Shown in pieces: positions 26,466 through 35,518 of a DNA stretch of 64,000 nucleotides. Numbering within the stretch: position 1 is the stretch's first letter; each line of letters begins with the position of its first letter. Position numbers and translations under genes: made by a program. The DNA is from an uncultured Eubacteriales bacterium (GTDB lineage Bacteria > Bacillota > Clostridia > Oscillospirales > CAG-272), in assembly GCA_900542425.1 (NCBI GenBank), contig UQNQ01000001.1:1-64000 (forward strand), in the 5' to 3' direction. The notes beneath the pieces were generated by a model. The model saw nothing but the letters and a program-made list of their open reading frames with translations. It searched no databases and had not been told where the DNA came from.

Positions 26466-28252
26466 TTGTAAAATTTGCGTTGCGTAATTTGTGCCGTCTG
26501 CCATGGAGATCCTTACTATATTTTGCGATTGTATTTTTTATGATTGCTGCCATGACAGTGTCTTTATTTATATACGGCGCGTGTTTGGATGCCCAAAACG
26601 CGCTGGATCAGAATTACATTTTTGTAGCATCTCTTGTTCAGCGCGAAAAAGAAACGATTGCACTTTCCGATATTGCTTATTGCTTGAATGACAACGATAT
26701 ATTAGCTTTTAATGTCACCATGGCGGAAGCGGAAGGGGTTATTCCCGGAGGGGAAACGATGTTTCATATGCCGAGCGCAACCGATCGGGGTGAGCCTGTT
26801 GCGGTGTGGCAGGAAAAATTCGGATGCAATCTTTTGGCTGTGGAAAATCTGTCACTTGTCTATCCGTTCTTTTCCGGAGAATGTACCATTCGGGAGGGAA
26901 CGGGACTGACATCGGATGGCTACTCCGGTGAACGTGCGGAAATTGTCATACCATGGTGGCTTGCTGATGAGTATCATATAGAAGTCGGCGATATCCTTGT
27001 CAGACGGTATTATTCGAAAGACTATTCTTGTTATACATTTCTTCAAACAACTGTTGTCGGCATTTATGAAACGGCTGCACATCCGACAGATGATGTATTA
27101 TATCCTGCCTATATTCCGCTTGCAGTGGCTGAGCTCGATTATGGAAGAGTGATTTCTGATTGGGTAACGCCTTTATCGAGTATTACGATTGAAAGAGCAG
27201 ATTTCATTTTGCCTGACAGAGCAGCCTTTGAGGAATTTGTGTCACAGGCAGAGAAAAACGGGTTGGATTTTAAAAACGCAAATTTGGTATTCAATAACAG
27301 CACGTATGACGTTCTTTCCGCCGAGCTTGATAATATTCTTATCATTGCCGTGTTTGTATGTATCGTGGTGCTTTTTGCCGGAGTCGGTGTTTTGGTGTTT
27401 TTTACGGGTTATGTATGCAACTCTCGAAAAAGGGAAACGATATTGCTTCGTGCACTTGGTATGCCGAAATCTAAGATTCGTGCTATGATGACACTTGAAC
27501 TTGTTGTTTTGATTTTGCTTTCTGCCGGACTTGGCTTAGGAATAGGGCGCTTGACGGCGGATGGGGTATGTCGGTTTATCAATGATACGGTATTGGAACG
27601 GGCTTCTGCCTCCGAGGAAATCCAGAATTTGGATTCCGCTTTAGACTTTGATAAAACCATGCCTTTGGAACGCAATATGAAGATTGAAATATCCGTATCG
27701 GAAACGAAGATTTCCGCAATTGATGTAGATATCAATGATATTAAGACGCCGCAAGAGGGTGAAATCGGAATTTCAAGGCATACTTGTTATGCCATCGGTA
27801 CGGAGCTTTCGATGGAGTCGGAGAGGGAACCTGCGAGTATGGTAGGAATGACAGATCTTTCGGCAGTCAAAACCTCAATGACATATGAACAGGTCAAGGC
27901 ACTTCCTAATTATGATGAGAGATTTATTTACGCATATGTCAGTGAGGATTCTCCTTATATACCAGATGCGGAAAAAGGAAGGACGATTCTTTTTCTGGCA
28001 GCGGACGGAAAGGACGCATATGTGCGCCTTCAAGGTCAACAACTTGCCAGTGAAGAAAGTATGAAAACGAAATATGTGATTGTCATCGGCACTTATGAGG
28101 ACAATGAATATTGCTCAGGGGACGATATTCTGATACGCATGGAGGATTATCATCGAATTTATTCCGATTTTTCCGTTACGGATGAAACCTTTTATTTTGA
28201 ACGGATTGGAACCATTGTGAAAAAAGGAGGAAATGCTGATGGCGATTCTTGA
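26462..28252 (+). CDS. Second FtsX-like permease with unusual C-terminus
   Basis: 596 residues. TM1 (residues ~18-42), an extracytoplasmic domain, TM2 (~288-315) with the loop RKRETILLRALGMPKSKIRA, and TM3 (~340-362) match the FtsX family. After TM3 the usual TM4 is not found: about 230 hydrophilic residues follow to the end (IDVDINDIKTPQEGEIG ... FERIGTIVKKGG). By topology this tail would be extracytoplasmic. It probably pairs with the preceding permease as a heterodimer. ATGA overlap with the preceding gene; 14-base overlap with the ATPase gene. Confidence 0.8.
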   Translation: MIVKFALRNLCRLPWRSLLYFAIVFFMIAAMTVSLFIYGACLDAQNALDQNYIFVASLVQREKETIALSDIAYCLNDNDILAFNVTMAEAEGVIPGGETMFHMPSATDRGEPVAVWQEKFGCNLLAVENLSLVYPFFSGECTIREGTGLTSDGYSGERAEIVIPWWLADEYHIEVGDILVRRYYSKDYSCYTFLQTTVVGIYETAAHPTDDVLYPAYIPLAVAELDYGRVISDWVTPLSSITIERADFILPDRAAFEEFVSQAEKNGLDFKNANLVFNNSTYDVLSAELDNILIIAVFVCIVVLFAGVGVLVFFTGYVCNSRKRETILLRALGMPKSKIRAMMTLELVVLILLSAGLGLGIGRLTADGVCRFINDTVLERASASEEIQNLDSALDFDKTMPLERNMKIEISVSETKISAIDVDINDIKTPQEGEIGISRHTCYAIGTELSMESEREPASMVGMTDLSAVKTSMTYEQVKALPNYDERFIYAYVSEDSPYIPDAEKGRTILFLAADGKDAYVRLQGQQLASEESMKTKYVIVIGTYEDNEYCSGDDILIRMEDYHRIYSDFSVTDETFYFERIGTIVKKGGNADGDS

Positions 28253-28907
28253 GCTTTCCCATCTTACCTATGATTATATTACCAAGGCCGGACAAGTGCA
28301 TGCGGTGAAAGAGGCGACGGCAATGTTTGATTCTGGTGTAGTTTATGCCATCGTCGGACGTTCCGGAAGCGGCAAATCCACATTAATGTCTTTGATGGCA
28401 GGACTCGACATTCCAAAATCGGGGAAAATCCTATATGAAGGCACTGATCTTGCCACAATCGACCGCGACAGATATCGTCGAGAACATATCGGTATGATTT
28501 TTCAAAGCTATTATCTTTTGCCGCAGCTTACAGCATTGGAAAATGTAGAACTTGCCTTAGAGCTTTCAAAATATCCGGAAAATCGGAAAGCACGTGCGGA
28601 AGAGATGCTTCTTTTGGTGGGAATTGCAAAAGAGCAATTCAAAAAACGAAGTACGGATTTTTCCGGCGGCGAGCAGCAACGCATTGCAATTGCCCGCGCG
28701 ATAGCTTCGAATCCCAATGTTGTTCTTGCCGATGAGCCGACCGGTAATCTTGATAATGAAAACAGCATGAATATCGTTCATATTTTGGTTGAGCAGGCAC
28801 ATCGGTTCGGAAAATGCGTTATTATCATTACGCACGCGGCTGAAGTTGCTGAAAAAGCAGATGTGATTATGCGAATGAGCGATGGATATTTGGTTGGAAA
28901 CAAGTAG
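28239..28907 (+). CDS. ABC transporter ATP-binding protein (MacB/LolD type)
   Basis: 222 residues. Walker [10 protein letters not shown] (~38), Q-loop FQSYYLLPQ (~88), signature [15 protein letters not shown] (~140), Walker [10 protein letters not shown] (~162) and H-loop ITHA (~200) are all intact. The sequence pattern is that of the MacB/LolD/FtsE subgroup, which drives extrusion of peptides or lipoprotein-related substrates rather than import. ATG 28239 lies 8 bases after AAAAGGAGG; the ATG at 28233 is too close to it. Last gene of the lipoprotein-permease-permease-ATPase operon. Confidence 0.92.
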   Translation: MAILELSHLTYDYITKAGQVHAVKEATAMFDSGVVYAIVGRSGSGKSTLMSLMAGLDIPKSGKILYEGTDLATIDRDRYRREHIGMIFQSYYLLPQLTALENVELALELSKYPENRKARAEEMLLLVGIAKEQFKKRSTDFSGGEQQRIAIARAIASNPNVVLADEPTGNLDNENSMNIVHILVEQAHRFGKCVIIITHAAEVAEKADVIMRMSDGYLVGNK

Positions 28908-29137
28908 CGTACAAATTTCTTTTTTCGCTTTATTTTATGAGAGACAGAGAATGGGAAATTTTTATTTCTGTTCTGTACAGTGGCGCTTTATGGGGAAGCG
29001 AGCGCAGACGTGTGTGTTAACAGGAGCTTCGCGGCAGATACAGAGACTGTTCTGACGACGAGAATAGGATAAAATCGGGACGACACCCTATATAAAAGCA
29101 TGTGCTTATGTGTAAAAAATGACATACCAAATAAGAA
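28908..29137. other. Intergenic stretch between convergent operons
   Basis: No gene recognised. A GC-rich patch with GGCGCTT...AAGCGAGCGC near 28980-29010 may be a weak hairpin. Confidence 0.35.
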
Positions 29138-29177
29138 AAAGCCTCTGGAGCAGTTCAGCTTCCAGAGGCTTTGTTTT
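29138..29177. terminator. Bidirectional terminator
   Basis: AAAGCCTCTGGA ... TCCAGAGGCTTT with TTTTT following on the plus strand and TTTTTC on the minus strand. It serves the ABC operon and the convergent GGGtGRT operon. Confidence 0.8.
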
Positions 29178-29195
29178 TAACAGGATCTATTTGTT

Positions 29196-30194
29196 TTATT
29201 TAAAGCTTTCTTCAACCGCAACGGCAACCGCAACAGTAGCACCTACCATGGGGTTGTTGCCCATACCGATAAGACCCATCATTTCGACGTGAGCCGGGAC
29301 AGACGAGCTGCCGGCAAACTGTGCGTCGGAATGCATGCGTCCCATCGTATCGGTCATACCATAGGACGAGGGACCTGCTGCCATGTTGTCGGGATGAAGT
29401 GTTCTTCCCGTGCCACCGCCGGAGGCAACGGAGAAGTATTTCACACCGTTTTCCACGCACCATTTTTTGTAGGTGCCGGCAACGGGATGCTGGAAACGTG
29501 TCGGATTTGTGGAATTTCCAGTAATGGAAACACCGACATTTTCAAGTTTCATAATGGCAACGCCTTCGGGAACATTGTCCGCACCGTAGCATTTGACCGC
29601 TGCGCGGGGACCTTTGGAATACGGTGTCTCAGAAACGACCTTGACCTCTTCTGTGTAAGGGTCAAATTCCGTTTTTACATAGGTGAAACCATTGATTCTG
29701 GAAATGATGAACGCGGCATCCTTACCAAGCCCGTTTAAAATGACACGAAGCGGTTTTTGGCGTACTTTATTGGCGTTGAGCGCGATTTTAATCGCGCCTT
29801 CCGCAGCGGCAAAGGACTCATGACCTGCGAGGAAGCAGAAGCATTCCGTTTCTTCGGAAAGAAGCATTTTTCCGAGGTTACCGTGACCTAAGCCAACCTT
29901 ACGGTTTTCCGCGACGGATCCGGGGATACAGAACGCCTGAAGTCCGATTCCGATGGCTGCGGCGGCGTCTGCAGCTTTTTTGCAGCCTTTTTTGATCGCG
30001 ATGGCAGCGCCTACGGTATATGCCCATACCGCGTTGTCAAAGCAGATCGGCTGTGTTTCTCTTACAATTTTATCGCAGTCAATACCGGCGGCAAGTGTAA
30101 TATCCCTGCACTCCTCAATCGACTTGATTCCGTATTCAGCAAGAACGGAATTGATCTTGGGTGCTCTTCTTTCATAACTTTCAAACAATGCCAT
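29196..30194 (-). CDS. GGGtGRT family protein
   Basis: 332 residues. The family-defining SVASGGGTGRTLHPDNMAAG (glycine run then T-G-R-T) is at residues ~265-284, and the N-terminus MALFESYERRAPKINSVLAE is typical. Members are conserved in anaerobic bacteria and archaea, usually next to a NifU/IscU-like scaffold gene as here, but the biochemical role is unknown. No signal peptide; likely cytoplasmic. RBS GGGAGGAA. It is the last gene of the three-gene leftward operon with a NifU-like protein and a PduL-like enzyme. Confidence 0.88.
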   Translation of the reverse strand: MALFESYERRAPKINSVLAEYGIKSIEECRDITLAAGIDCDKIVRETQPICFDNAVWAYTVGAAIAIKKGCKKAADAAAAIGIGLQAFCIPGSVAENRKVGLGHGNLGKMLLSEETECFCFLAGHESFAAAEGAIKIALNANKVRQKPLRVILNGLGKDAAFIISRINGFTYVKTEFDPYTEEVKVVSETPYSKGPRAAVKCYGADNVPEGVAIMKLENVGVSITGNSTNPTRFQHPVAGTYKKWCVENGVKYFSVASGGGTGRTLHPDNMAAGPSSYGMTDTMGRMHSDAQFAGSSSVPAHVEMMGLIGMGNNPMVGATVAVAVAVEESFK

Positions 30195-30208
30195 TTTCCG
30201 TTCCTCCC

Positions 30209-30910
30209 TTATTCTTTTCTCGGATCAATATATTTTGCGGCATCGGCAAATCTTCCGTACGTACCTTTGGATTTCTCATACGCTTCATTGGGTTCCATGC
30301 CTTTTTTAATGAAATCCGTCATTTTGCCGAGGGATACGAATTCATATCCGATTACCTGATCATTTTCATCAAGTGCCATTCTGGTGCAGTAGCCCTCGGT
30401 CATTTCGAGATACCGAACGCCTTTTGCCTTCGTGCCGTACATGGTTCCGACCATGGAACGAGCGCCTTTTCCGAGATCTTCCATCCCTGCGCCGACTACA
30501 AGACCACCCTCGGAGAATGCAGACTGTGTGCGTCCATAAGCAATCTGAAGGAACAATTCTCTCATGGCGGTGTTAATGGCGTCGCAGACAAGGTCTGTGT
30601 TGAGAGCCTCCAAAATGGTTTTGCCGGGGAGAATTTCCGCTGCCATCGCCGCGGAATGCGTCATGCCGGAACATCCGATGGTCTCGACAAGAGCCTCTTC
30701 GATGATGCCGTCTTTGACGTTGAGGGAAAGCTTGCAAGCGCCCTGTTGGGGTGCACACCAGCCTACGCCGTGGGTATATCCGGAAATATCGGTGATTTGT
30801 TTTGCCTGAATCCATTTTCCTTCCTCGGGAAGGGGAGCGGGACCATGATTCGGACCCTGCTTGACACAGCACATGGATTCTACTTCATGAGAATACGTGA
30901 TTTCTGCCAT
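30209..30910 (-). CDS. Iron-sulfur cluster scaffold-like protein (NifU-like)
   Basis: 233 residues. The segment VETIGCSGMTHSAAMAAEIL (residues ~78-97) matches the NifU/IscU N-domain helix with its conserved Cys. Further Cys occur in MCCVKQGPNHG (~13), GWCAPQQGACK (~50) and DLVCDAI (~108), enough to hold a cluster or metal. The protein is longer than IscU (about 130), with a C-terminal part unique to this GGGtGRT-linked group. It is 14 bases upstream of the GGGtGRT gene, suggesting a two-component system. Substrate unknown. Confidence 0.8.
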   Translation of the reverse strand: MAEITYSHEVESMCCVKQGPNHGPAPLPEEGKWIQAKQITDISGYTHGVGWCAPQQGACKLSLNVKDGIIEEALVETIGCSGMTHSAAMAAEILPGKTILEALNTDLVCDAINTAMRELFLQIAYGRTQSAFSEGGLVVGAGMEDLGKGARSMVGTMYGTKAKGVRYLEMTEGYCTRMALDENDQVIGYEFVSLGKMTDFIKKGMEPNEAYEKSKGTYGRFADAAKYIDPRKE

Positions 30911-30938
30911 GATTTTTCTCCTTATTTTTTATTTGGAT

Positions 30939-31508
30939 TTATTTTACAATTTTACCGTATACGGTACCGGATGCGCCTGCAGCGTTTGCTTCATCCGTAT
31001 CGATATGCATTGCCGGCGCATATTTGTCGGATACACGGACAATCACGCCGTCAAAAATGAGCGGACGGGAAGTGTCGAGCTCTACCTTAACAATCTGTTT
31101 GTCACAGACACCGAGCTCCTTTGCTGTTTCCGGGGTCAGATGAATGTGTCTTTGCGCCGCAATCACGCCTTCGGAAATCTCGACGGTCCCGCACGGACCG
31201 ATCAGCGTGCAGGAACCGGAGCCTGCAATGTCGCCGGATTCGCGTACCGGAGCGGTAACACCGAGCGTTCTTGCATCGGTGAGAGAAACCTCGACCTGTG
31301 TTGCATTTCTTGCCGGACCGAGAACAGACATTTTGAGTTCTCCTTTTTCACCTTTTACCGTGACCTTTTCTTCGCATGCGAATTGTCCGGGCTGGCTTAA
31401 CATTTTTTTCACGGTGAGCGTATGGCCCGCACCGAACAGGATAGCGATGTGTTCCTCGGTAAGGTGAATATGACGCGCCGAGGTTTCCACCAAAATTTTA
31501 TTTTCCAT
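30939..31508 (-). CDS. PduL-like phosphate acyltransferase
   Basis: 189 residues. It carries both PduL His motifs, ARHIHLTEEH (residue ~9) and AQRHIHLTPE (~123), which bind two Zn ions in this phosphotransacylase family, with a duplicated beta-barrel design. It exchanges acyl-CoA and acyl-phosphate. No microcompartment shell genes are nearby and there is no encapsulation tail, so it is likely the cytoplasmic phosphotransacetylase form. Start ATG 31508 follows AAAGGAG with 9 bases; TTG 31514 is less likely. First gene of the operon with the NifU-like and GGGtGRT genes. Confidence 0.88.
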   Translation of the reverse strand: MENKILVETSARHIHLTEEHIAILFGAGHTLTVKKMLSQPGQFACEEKVTVKGEKGELKMSVLGPARNATQVEVSLTDARTLGVTAPVRESGDIAGSGSCTLIGPCGTVEISEGVIAAQRHIHLTPETAKELGVCDKQIVKVELDTSRPLIFDGVIVRVSDKYAPAMHIDTDEANAAGASGTVYGKIVK

Positions 31509-31606
31509 AACCAAGCATCTCCTTTCGACAGTGCAACTGTCATATTACAGCTTTCAACATGGTTCTTTTTCAGAATCAGAGGTCAAAATAGACTGGATAC
31601 ATATCT

Positions 31607-31635
31607 ATTATAAATGATTTTTTGCGGATTGTAAA
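31607..31635 (-). promoter_or_regulatory. Promoter of the pduL-like/NifU-like/GGGtGRT operon
   Basis: On the minus strand TTTACA (31635-31630), 17-base spacer, TATAAT (31612-31607). Its leader contains ACAGT-TGC-ACTGT just before the RBS. Confidence 0.7.
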
Positions 31636-31707
31636 TGATTAGAGAACATTTTTTTTGTAAAAAATATAGGATATTGTAAATTTCGTATTGGAAAGAGAGG
31701 TTCGGAT

Positions 31708-32484
31708 ATGAAAGATATAAAAAATGAAGCAATGGACGAGACCTCTGAAGGACAAGCTTCGGTATCTGGGGGAGATATCGGAAAGCTTGGTGCCGTTGTA
31801 ACAAAAAGTGACGGGATTTCGCTTTATTGCCTTACGGTTATCGGACAAATTGAGGGACATTATATTTTGCCGAACACACAGAAAACGACAAAGTATGAAC
31901 ATATTCTGCCGCTGCTTGCTGCTGTGGAAGAGAATCCGGAAATTCACGGCTTGCTTGTTATTATCAATACCGTGGGCGGAGATGTTGAGGCAGGACTTGC
32001 CATTGCCGAGATGCTTGCAAGCATGAAAAAGCCTACCGCATCCATCGTGATAGGAGGGGGACATTCTATCGGAATCCCGATTGCGGTTTCCTGTGACAAG
32101 TCTTTTATTGTGCCAAGTGCGACCATGACGATTCATCCTGTTCGTACAAGCGGAACGATTCTCGGGGTACCGCAGGCATTTTTAGGACTTGAAAAAATGC
32201 AGAACCGGATTTCAGAGTTTATCGTAAGCCATTCCGGTATTACAAGGGAAACATTGACGAGTCTCACATTTCGTACGGATGAAATGGCGACGGATGTCGG
32301 TACGATTATTGACGGACGGGAGGCTGTGGAATATGGGCTTATCGACAGGATTGGCGGATTGCGTGAAGCAATCGAATGGCTAAAGAATACGACAAAAGAA
32401 GAAAGGAGCGAGTTTGGCGATGACAAGGGGAGCAGTGGCAAAGGAAATACCGAAGCTTCGGCAGAAACATCAAGTGTCAATTGA
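31708..32484 (+). CDS. ClpP/TepA-like serine protease
   Basis: 258 residues of the ClpP/crotonase fold. The nucleophile Ser lies in IGGGHSIGIPIA (residue ~119) and the His in MTIHPVRTSG (~145), with INTVGGDVEAGLAIAEML at the oxyanion region. These match the TepA (translocation-enhancing protein) branch of ClpP-like peptidases described in Bacilli and Clostridia, cytoplasmic and without ATPase partner here. The N-terminal 25 and C-terminal 30 residues are low-complexity, acidic/Ser-rich. RBS AAAGAGAGG. Overlaps the next gene. Confidence 0.8.
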   Translation: MKDIKNEAMDETSEGQASVSGGDIGKLGAVVTKSDGISLYCLTVIGQIEGHYILPNTQKTTKYEHILPLLAAVEENPEIHGLLVIINTVGGDVEAGLAIAEMLASMKKPTASIVIGGGHSIGIPIAVSCDKSFIVPSATMTIHPVRTSGTILGVPQAFLGLEKMQNRISEFIVSHSGITRETLTSLTFRTDEMATDVGTIIDGREAVEYGLIDRIGGLREAIEWLKNTTKEERSEFGDDKGSSGKGNTEASAETSSVN

Positions 32485-32887
32485 CGGCAGACTGAAATGG
32501 AATGTGACAGAGAAGCTTTCGTTTTTGTTTTTATTCGGCGGTACAGGCTACGGATTGATTGAGCTTATCTGGAGGGGACATACGCATCCAAGCATGGTTG
32601 TGACCGGAGGGATTTGTTTTGTTATTTTATACAGTGTAAATAAATGGCTTAAAAACCGTTCCATCATTTTACGCAGCGCAATATCCAGCGCTGCCATCAC
32701 GGCGATTGAATTTACAGTGGGCGTTATTGTCAATTTAAAACTCAATCTTTCGGTTTGGGATTATTCTTCCAACCGTTTCAATATACTGGGGCAAATATGT
32801 CCGCTCTATACCTTTCTTTGGTTTTTATTGTCCATACCATTGCTAATGATGGTAACCCGTATTTCGTGCAAAATTGAAAAAAAGTAA
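32420..32887 (+). CDS. Putative ABC-transporter type IV (CmpB-like) membrane protein
   Basis: 155 residues with about four membrane helices (LSFLFLFGGTGYGLIELIW; GGICFVILYSVNKWL; AISSAAITAIEFTVGVIVNL; LYTFLWFLLSIPLLMMV). The pattern WDYS....N..GQICPLYTFLW is that of the CmpB/PF06541-type small membrane proteins of unknown function. ATG 32420 is 11 bases after AAGGAG; TTG 32414 is an alternative. The 5' end overlaps tepA by 65 bases in another frame. Confidence 0.7.
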   Translation: MTRGAVAKEIPKLRQKHQVSIDGRLKWNVTEKLSFLFLFGGTGYGLIELIWRGHTHPSMVVTGGICFVILYSVNKWLKNRSIILRSAISSAAITAIEFTVGVIVNLKLNLSVWDYSSNRFNILGQICPLYTFLWFLLSIPLLMMVTRISCKIEKK

Positions 32888-32970
32888 ATTTTTCAAAAAG
32901 GGTTTCTTTTTCTCCTGACTTATGTTACAATATTGCAATCAAGCAGTTTTAAGGGAGTGTGAGATCTGTT

Positions 32971-34140
32971 ATGGAATGGAGTCGTACCGTTGCCATATCG
33001 GCTTGTGAAGCATATGACGAGGAGCAGATTTCTCGTATTCTCCGTTCCCATTTCGAAGCAATCGGCTATAATCGTACCTTTTTTGAAGGAAAAAAAGTGG
33101 TTATCAAGCCGAATCTTGTGATGAAAAAATCTCCGGATGCCGCGGCGACGACGCATCCTGCGGTGCTTTGTGCCATGCTTCTTATTTTGCAGGAATACGG
33201 GGTCACGCCCGTGATCGCGGAAAGTCCAGGGGGAATATACAACAAACAGCGTCTGGAAAGTATTTACCGGGTTTGCGGTATTGCGGACGCAGCCGCCCGG
33301 TATGGAGCTGTTTTGAATTTTGATACCTCTGTTGCGCAGATGCCGAATCCGAATGGGAAAAAGGTGAAAATGTTTCGTGTCATTGAGCCTGTTGCCGAAG
33401 CGGATATTCTAATCGATTTGTGCAAGCTGAAGAGCCATTCGCTGACGAAAATGAGCGCGGCAGTGAAAAACCTATTCGGTGTGATTCCGGGAATTGAAAA
33501 ATTTGAGATGCATGCGACCTTTCCGGATTATGGCGATTTCAGCGCGATGCTCTGCGATTTGTGTGAGATGCTCTGCAGAGAAAAAACAGTCATTGCGGTG
33601 ACGGACGCCGTAATCGGGATGGAGGGAAACGGTCCCACTGCCGGCAATCCGAGAAAAATCGGGGCGATTTTAACAAGTTCCAATCCGTTTGCTTCCGATC
33701 TCGCTTGTGAAAGGCTTCTCGGTTTTGAGGGTACCGTGCCTTTGGTAAAGGAAGCTTTTACAAGAGGGCTTTGTCCCGAAAGCGCGGACACACTTGAGAT
33801 TCTCGGCGCAGCGCCTGCGGATCTTGCCGTTCCGGATTTTAAGGAACCGGACAGCGCAAAGAAAAAATCGGTATCGGCGCTTTCCTTTTTCTCACGTGGA
33901 AAGATCGGACGTTTTTTTATGCCGCGTCCGGTAGTTATGAGAGGCCTTTGCCGGTCATGCGGGGAATGTGTCGCGTCGTGTCCGAAGCATACCATTGAGT
34001 TTGTCCAAAAAGGCGGGACAAGAGTCGCTCATATCAGACATGCTTCCTGCATAAGATGTTATTGCTGTCAGGAACTTTGCCCGTTCGGAGCGATTCGGGT
34101 GAAAAAGAATGTTATCCTCCATATTATAAGTTCAATATAG
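32971..34140 (+). CDS. DUF362 protein with two [4Fe-4S] ferredoxin motifs
   Basis: 389 residues. The first ~300 residues are the DUF362 domain (VVIKPNLVMKKSPDAAATTH near residue 35; LKSHSLTKMSAAVKNLFG near 155; DAVIGMEGNGP near 213). The C-terminus has two cluster motifs, CRSCGECVASCP (~328) and CIRCYCCQELCP (~360). It is likely a cytoplasmic electron-transfer protein; the reaction is unknown. ATG 32971 is preferred to GTG 32959, which overlaps the AAGGGAG site. The next gene, ispE, starts 14 bases later, and IspG/H of the same pathway are Fe-S enzymes, but that link is only an inference. Confidence 0.85.
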   Translation: MEWSRTVAISACEAYDEEQISRILRSHFEAIGYNRTFFEGKKVVIKPNLVMKKSPDAAATTHPAVLCAMLLILQEYGVTPVIAESPGGIYNKQRLESIYRVCGIADAAARYGAVLNFDTSVAQMPNPNGKKVKMFRVIEPVAEADILIDLCKLKSHSLTKMSAAVKNLFGVIPGIEKFEMHATFPDYGDFSAMLCDLCEMLCREKTVIAVTDAVIGMEGNGPTAGNPRKIGAILTSSNPFASDLACERLLGFEGTVPLVKEAFTRGLCPESADTLEILGAAPADLAVPDFKEPDSAKKKSVSALSFFSRGKIGRFFMPRPVVMRGLCRSCGECVASCPKHTIEFVQKGGTRVAHIRHASCIRCYCCQELCPFGAIRVKKNVILHIISSI

Positions 34141-34154
34141 AAATCGGAGTACAT

Positions 34155-35045
34155 ATGGAAAAAATCACAATTCTCGCACCTGCGAAAATCAATTTGTATT
34201 TGCGTGTCGGCGATCGCAGGGAGGATGGTTATCACGATATTGAAACTGTCATGCAGACCGTCACGCTTTTCGACCGGCTTGAGGTATGTAAAAATGACCC
34301 TGCCGAAAAATCCGCTATCGACGTCAGATGCCGTGATTTTATGGCACCTGATGGAGCCGGTAATATTGTGTTCCGTGCAGCGTCCGCATTTTTTGCAGCT
34401 GCCGGCATTGAAAAATACGATGTATCCTTTGTGATTGATAAAAAAATCCCTGCGGAAGCAGGGCTTGGTGGAGGCTCTTCCGATGCCGCCGCTGCCATTA
34501 TCGCACTCGATAGGCTTTATGAGACCTCCATGACAGCGGAAACAATGTGCAAAATCGGAGCCGGGGTCGGAGCCGATGTTCCGTTCTGTATCAAAAAAGG
34601 AACGGCGAGTGCAAAAGGAATCGGTGAAATCATTGAGAGCTGTGCCCCAATGCCGGACTGTGCTATTCTTGTAGCGATTCCGGAGGGGAGTCGTATCCGC
34701 ACGGCAGACGCTTACGAAAAAATCGATCTTATCCGGCAGGTAGCACCCTATACCTGTGCCGATATGCTGGAGGCTATGACAAGCTGTGATCTTGAGAGAA
34801 TTTCTTCTGTACTTTATAATCAATTTGAAAAAGTAACAGACCCCGAAACGGGCGTGCCTGCTTTAATGGAAGCAATTCTTGCAACCGGTGCACTCGGTGT
34901 GCGCATGAGCGGAAGCGGACCTGCTGTTTTTGGGTTATTCCGTGACCTTGCGTCCGCCCGCGCAGCGAAAGATATGCTGGATGCCGGTATCAATGCCTTT
35001 GTGTGCTCTCCTGCCAGAAGAGATTATCCCTATATTGAAAGCTGA
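34155..35045 (+). CDS. ispE: 4-diphosphocytidyl-2-C-methyl-D-erythritol kinase
   Basis: 296 residues. It phosphorylates CDP-methylerythritol in the MEP isoprenoid pathway. GHMP kinase motifs are present: APAKINLYLRVGDRREDGYH at the start, the ATP loop AEAGLGGGSSDAAAAI (~105) and the C-terminal GVRMSGSGPAVFGLF (~255). ATG 34155 follows CGGAG; the longer upstream frame lies in the ferredoxin part of the preceding gene. The stop codon overlaps the convergent small membrane-protein gene by 16 bases. Confidence 0.93.
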   Translation: MEKITILAPAKINLYLRVGDRREDGYHDIETVMQTVTLFDRLEVCKNDPAEKSAIDVRCRDFMAPDGAGNIVFRAASAFFAAAGIEKYDVSFVIDKKIPAEAGLGGGSSDAAAAIIALDRLYETSMTAETMCKIGAGVGADVPFCIKKGTASAKGIGEIIESCAPMPDCAILVAIPEGSRIRTADAYEKIDLIRQVAPYTCADMLEAMTSCDLERISSVLYNQFEKVTDPETGVPALMEAILATGALGVRMSGSGPAVFGLFRDLASARAAKDMLDAGINAFVCSPARRDYPYIES

Positions 35046-35302
35046 ACGATCTGAAAGATAACAAGACAAATAACGCTTGCCGCGATTGCTCCCAGCACAA
35101 AGCTGAGGAAAGAGAACGACAAGCGGCTTTTTTTTCTGCCGGTTTGATATTCGGAGATAATCCGGTTTGCCTCTTTTACAATGTCGCCGCCCGCCGTTCC
35201 GGCGGGCAATTCGTTTTTCAGGATAAAGTAAGCTTCATCTATATAATCGCTGCCGATATTTTTCATGACAACAAGATTTTTTCTGCATCCTTTGATCATC
35301 AT
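35030..35302 (-). CDS. Small single-pass membrane protein
   Basis: 90 residues. A soluble N-terminal part (MMIKGCRKNLVVMKNIGSDY ... EANRIISEYQTGRKKSR) is followed by one C-terminal membrane helix (FLSFVLGAIAASVICLVIFQ). Start at 35302 follows CGGAGGA; the longer frame begins in non-coding sequence. No family was recognised; positive-inside charge suggests the N-terminus is cytoplasmic. Confidence 0.6.
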   Translation of the reverse strand: MMIKGCRKNLVVMKNIGSDYIDEAYFILKNELPAGTAGGDIVKEANRIISEYQTGRKKSRLSFSFLSFVLGAIAASVICLVIFQIVQLSI

Positions 35303-35518
35303 TGTGTGTATTCCTCCGGTTCTCTTGGATTTCCATAAATTATTGTTTGCCGTATCCTGCGCCAAATATTCCCCAAACCGGAAAAAAACAGCCGGTAAGG
35401 TGAATAAAATTCCTTTTCTTGCCGCACCATATGAACGAACCGGATGGATGCCGGAATGGAATTCTTTGTAGAATCAAAGAATAGAATGGATCCGGACAAC
35501 GGGTGCGGAGGAGTTAAG

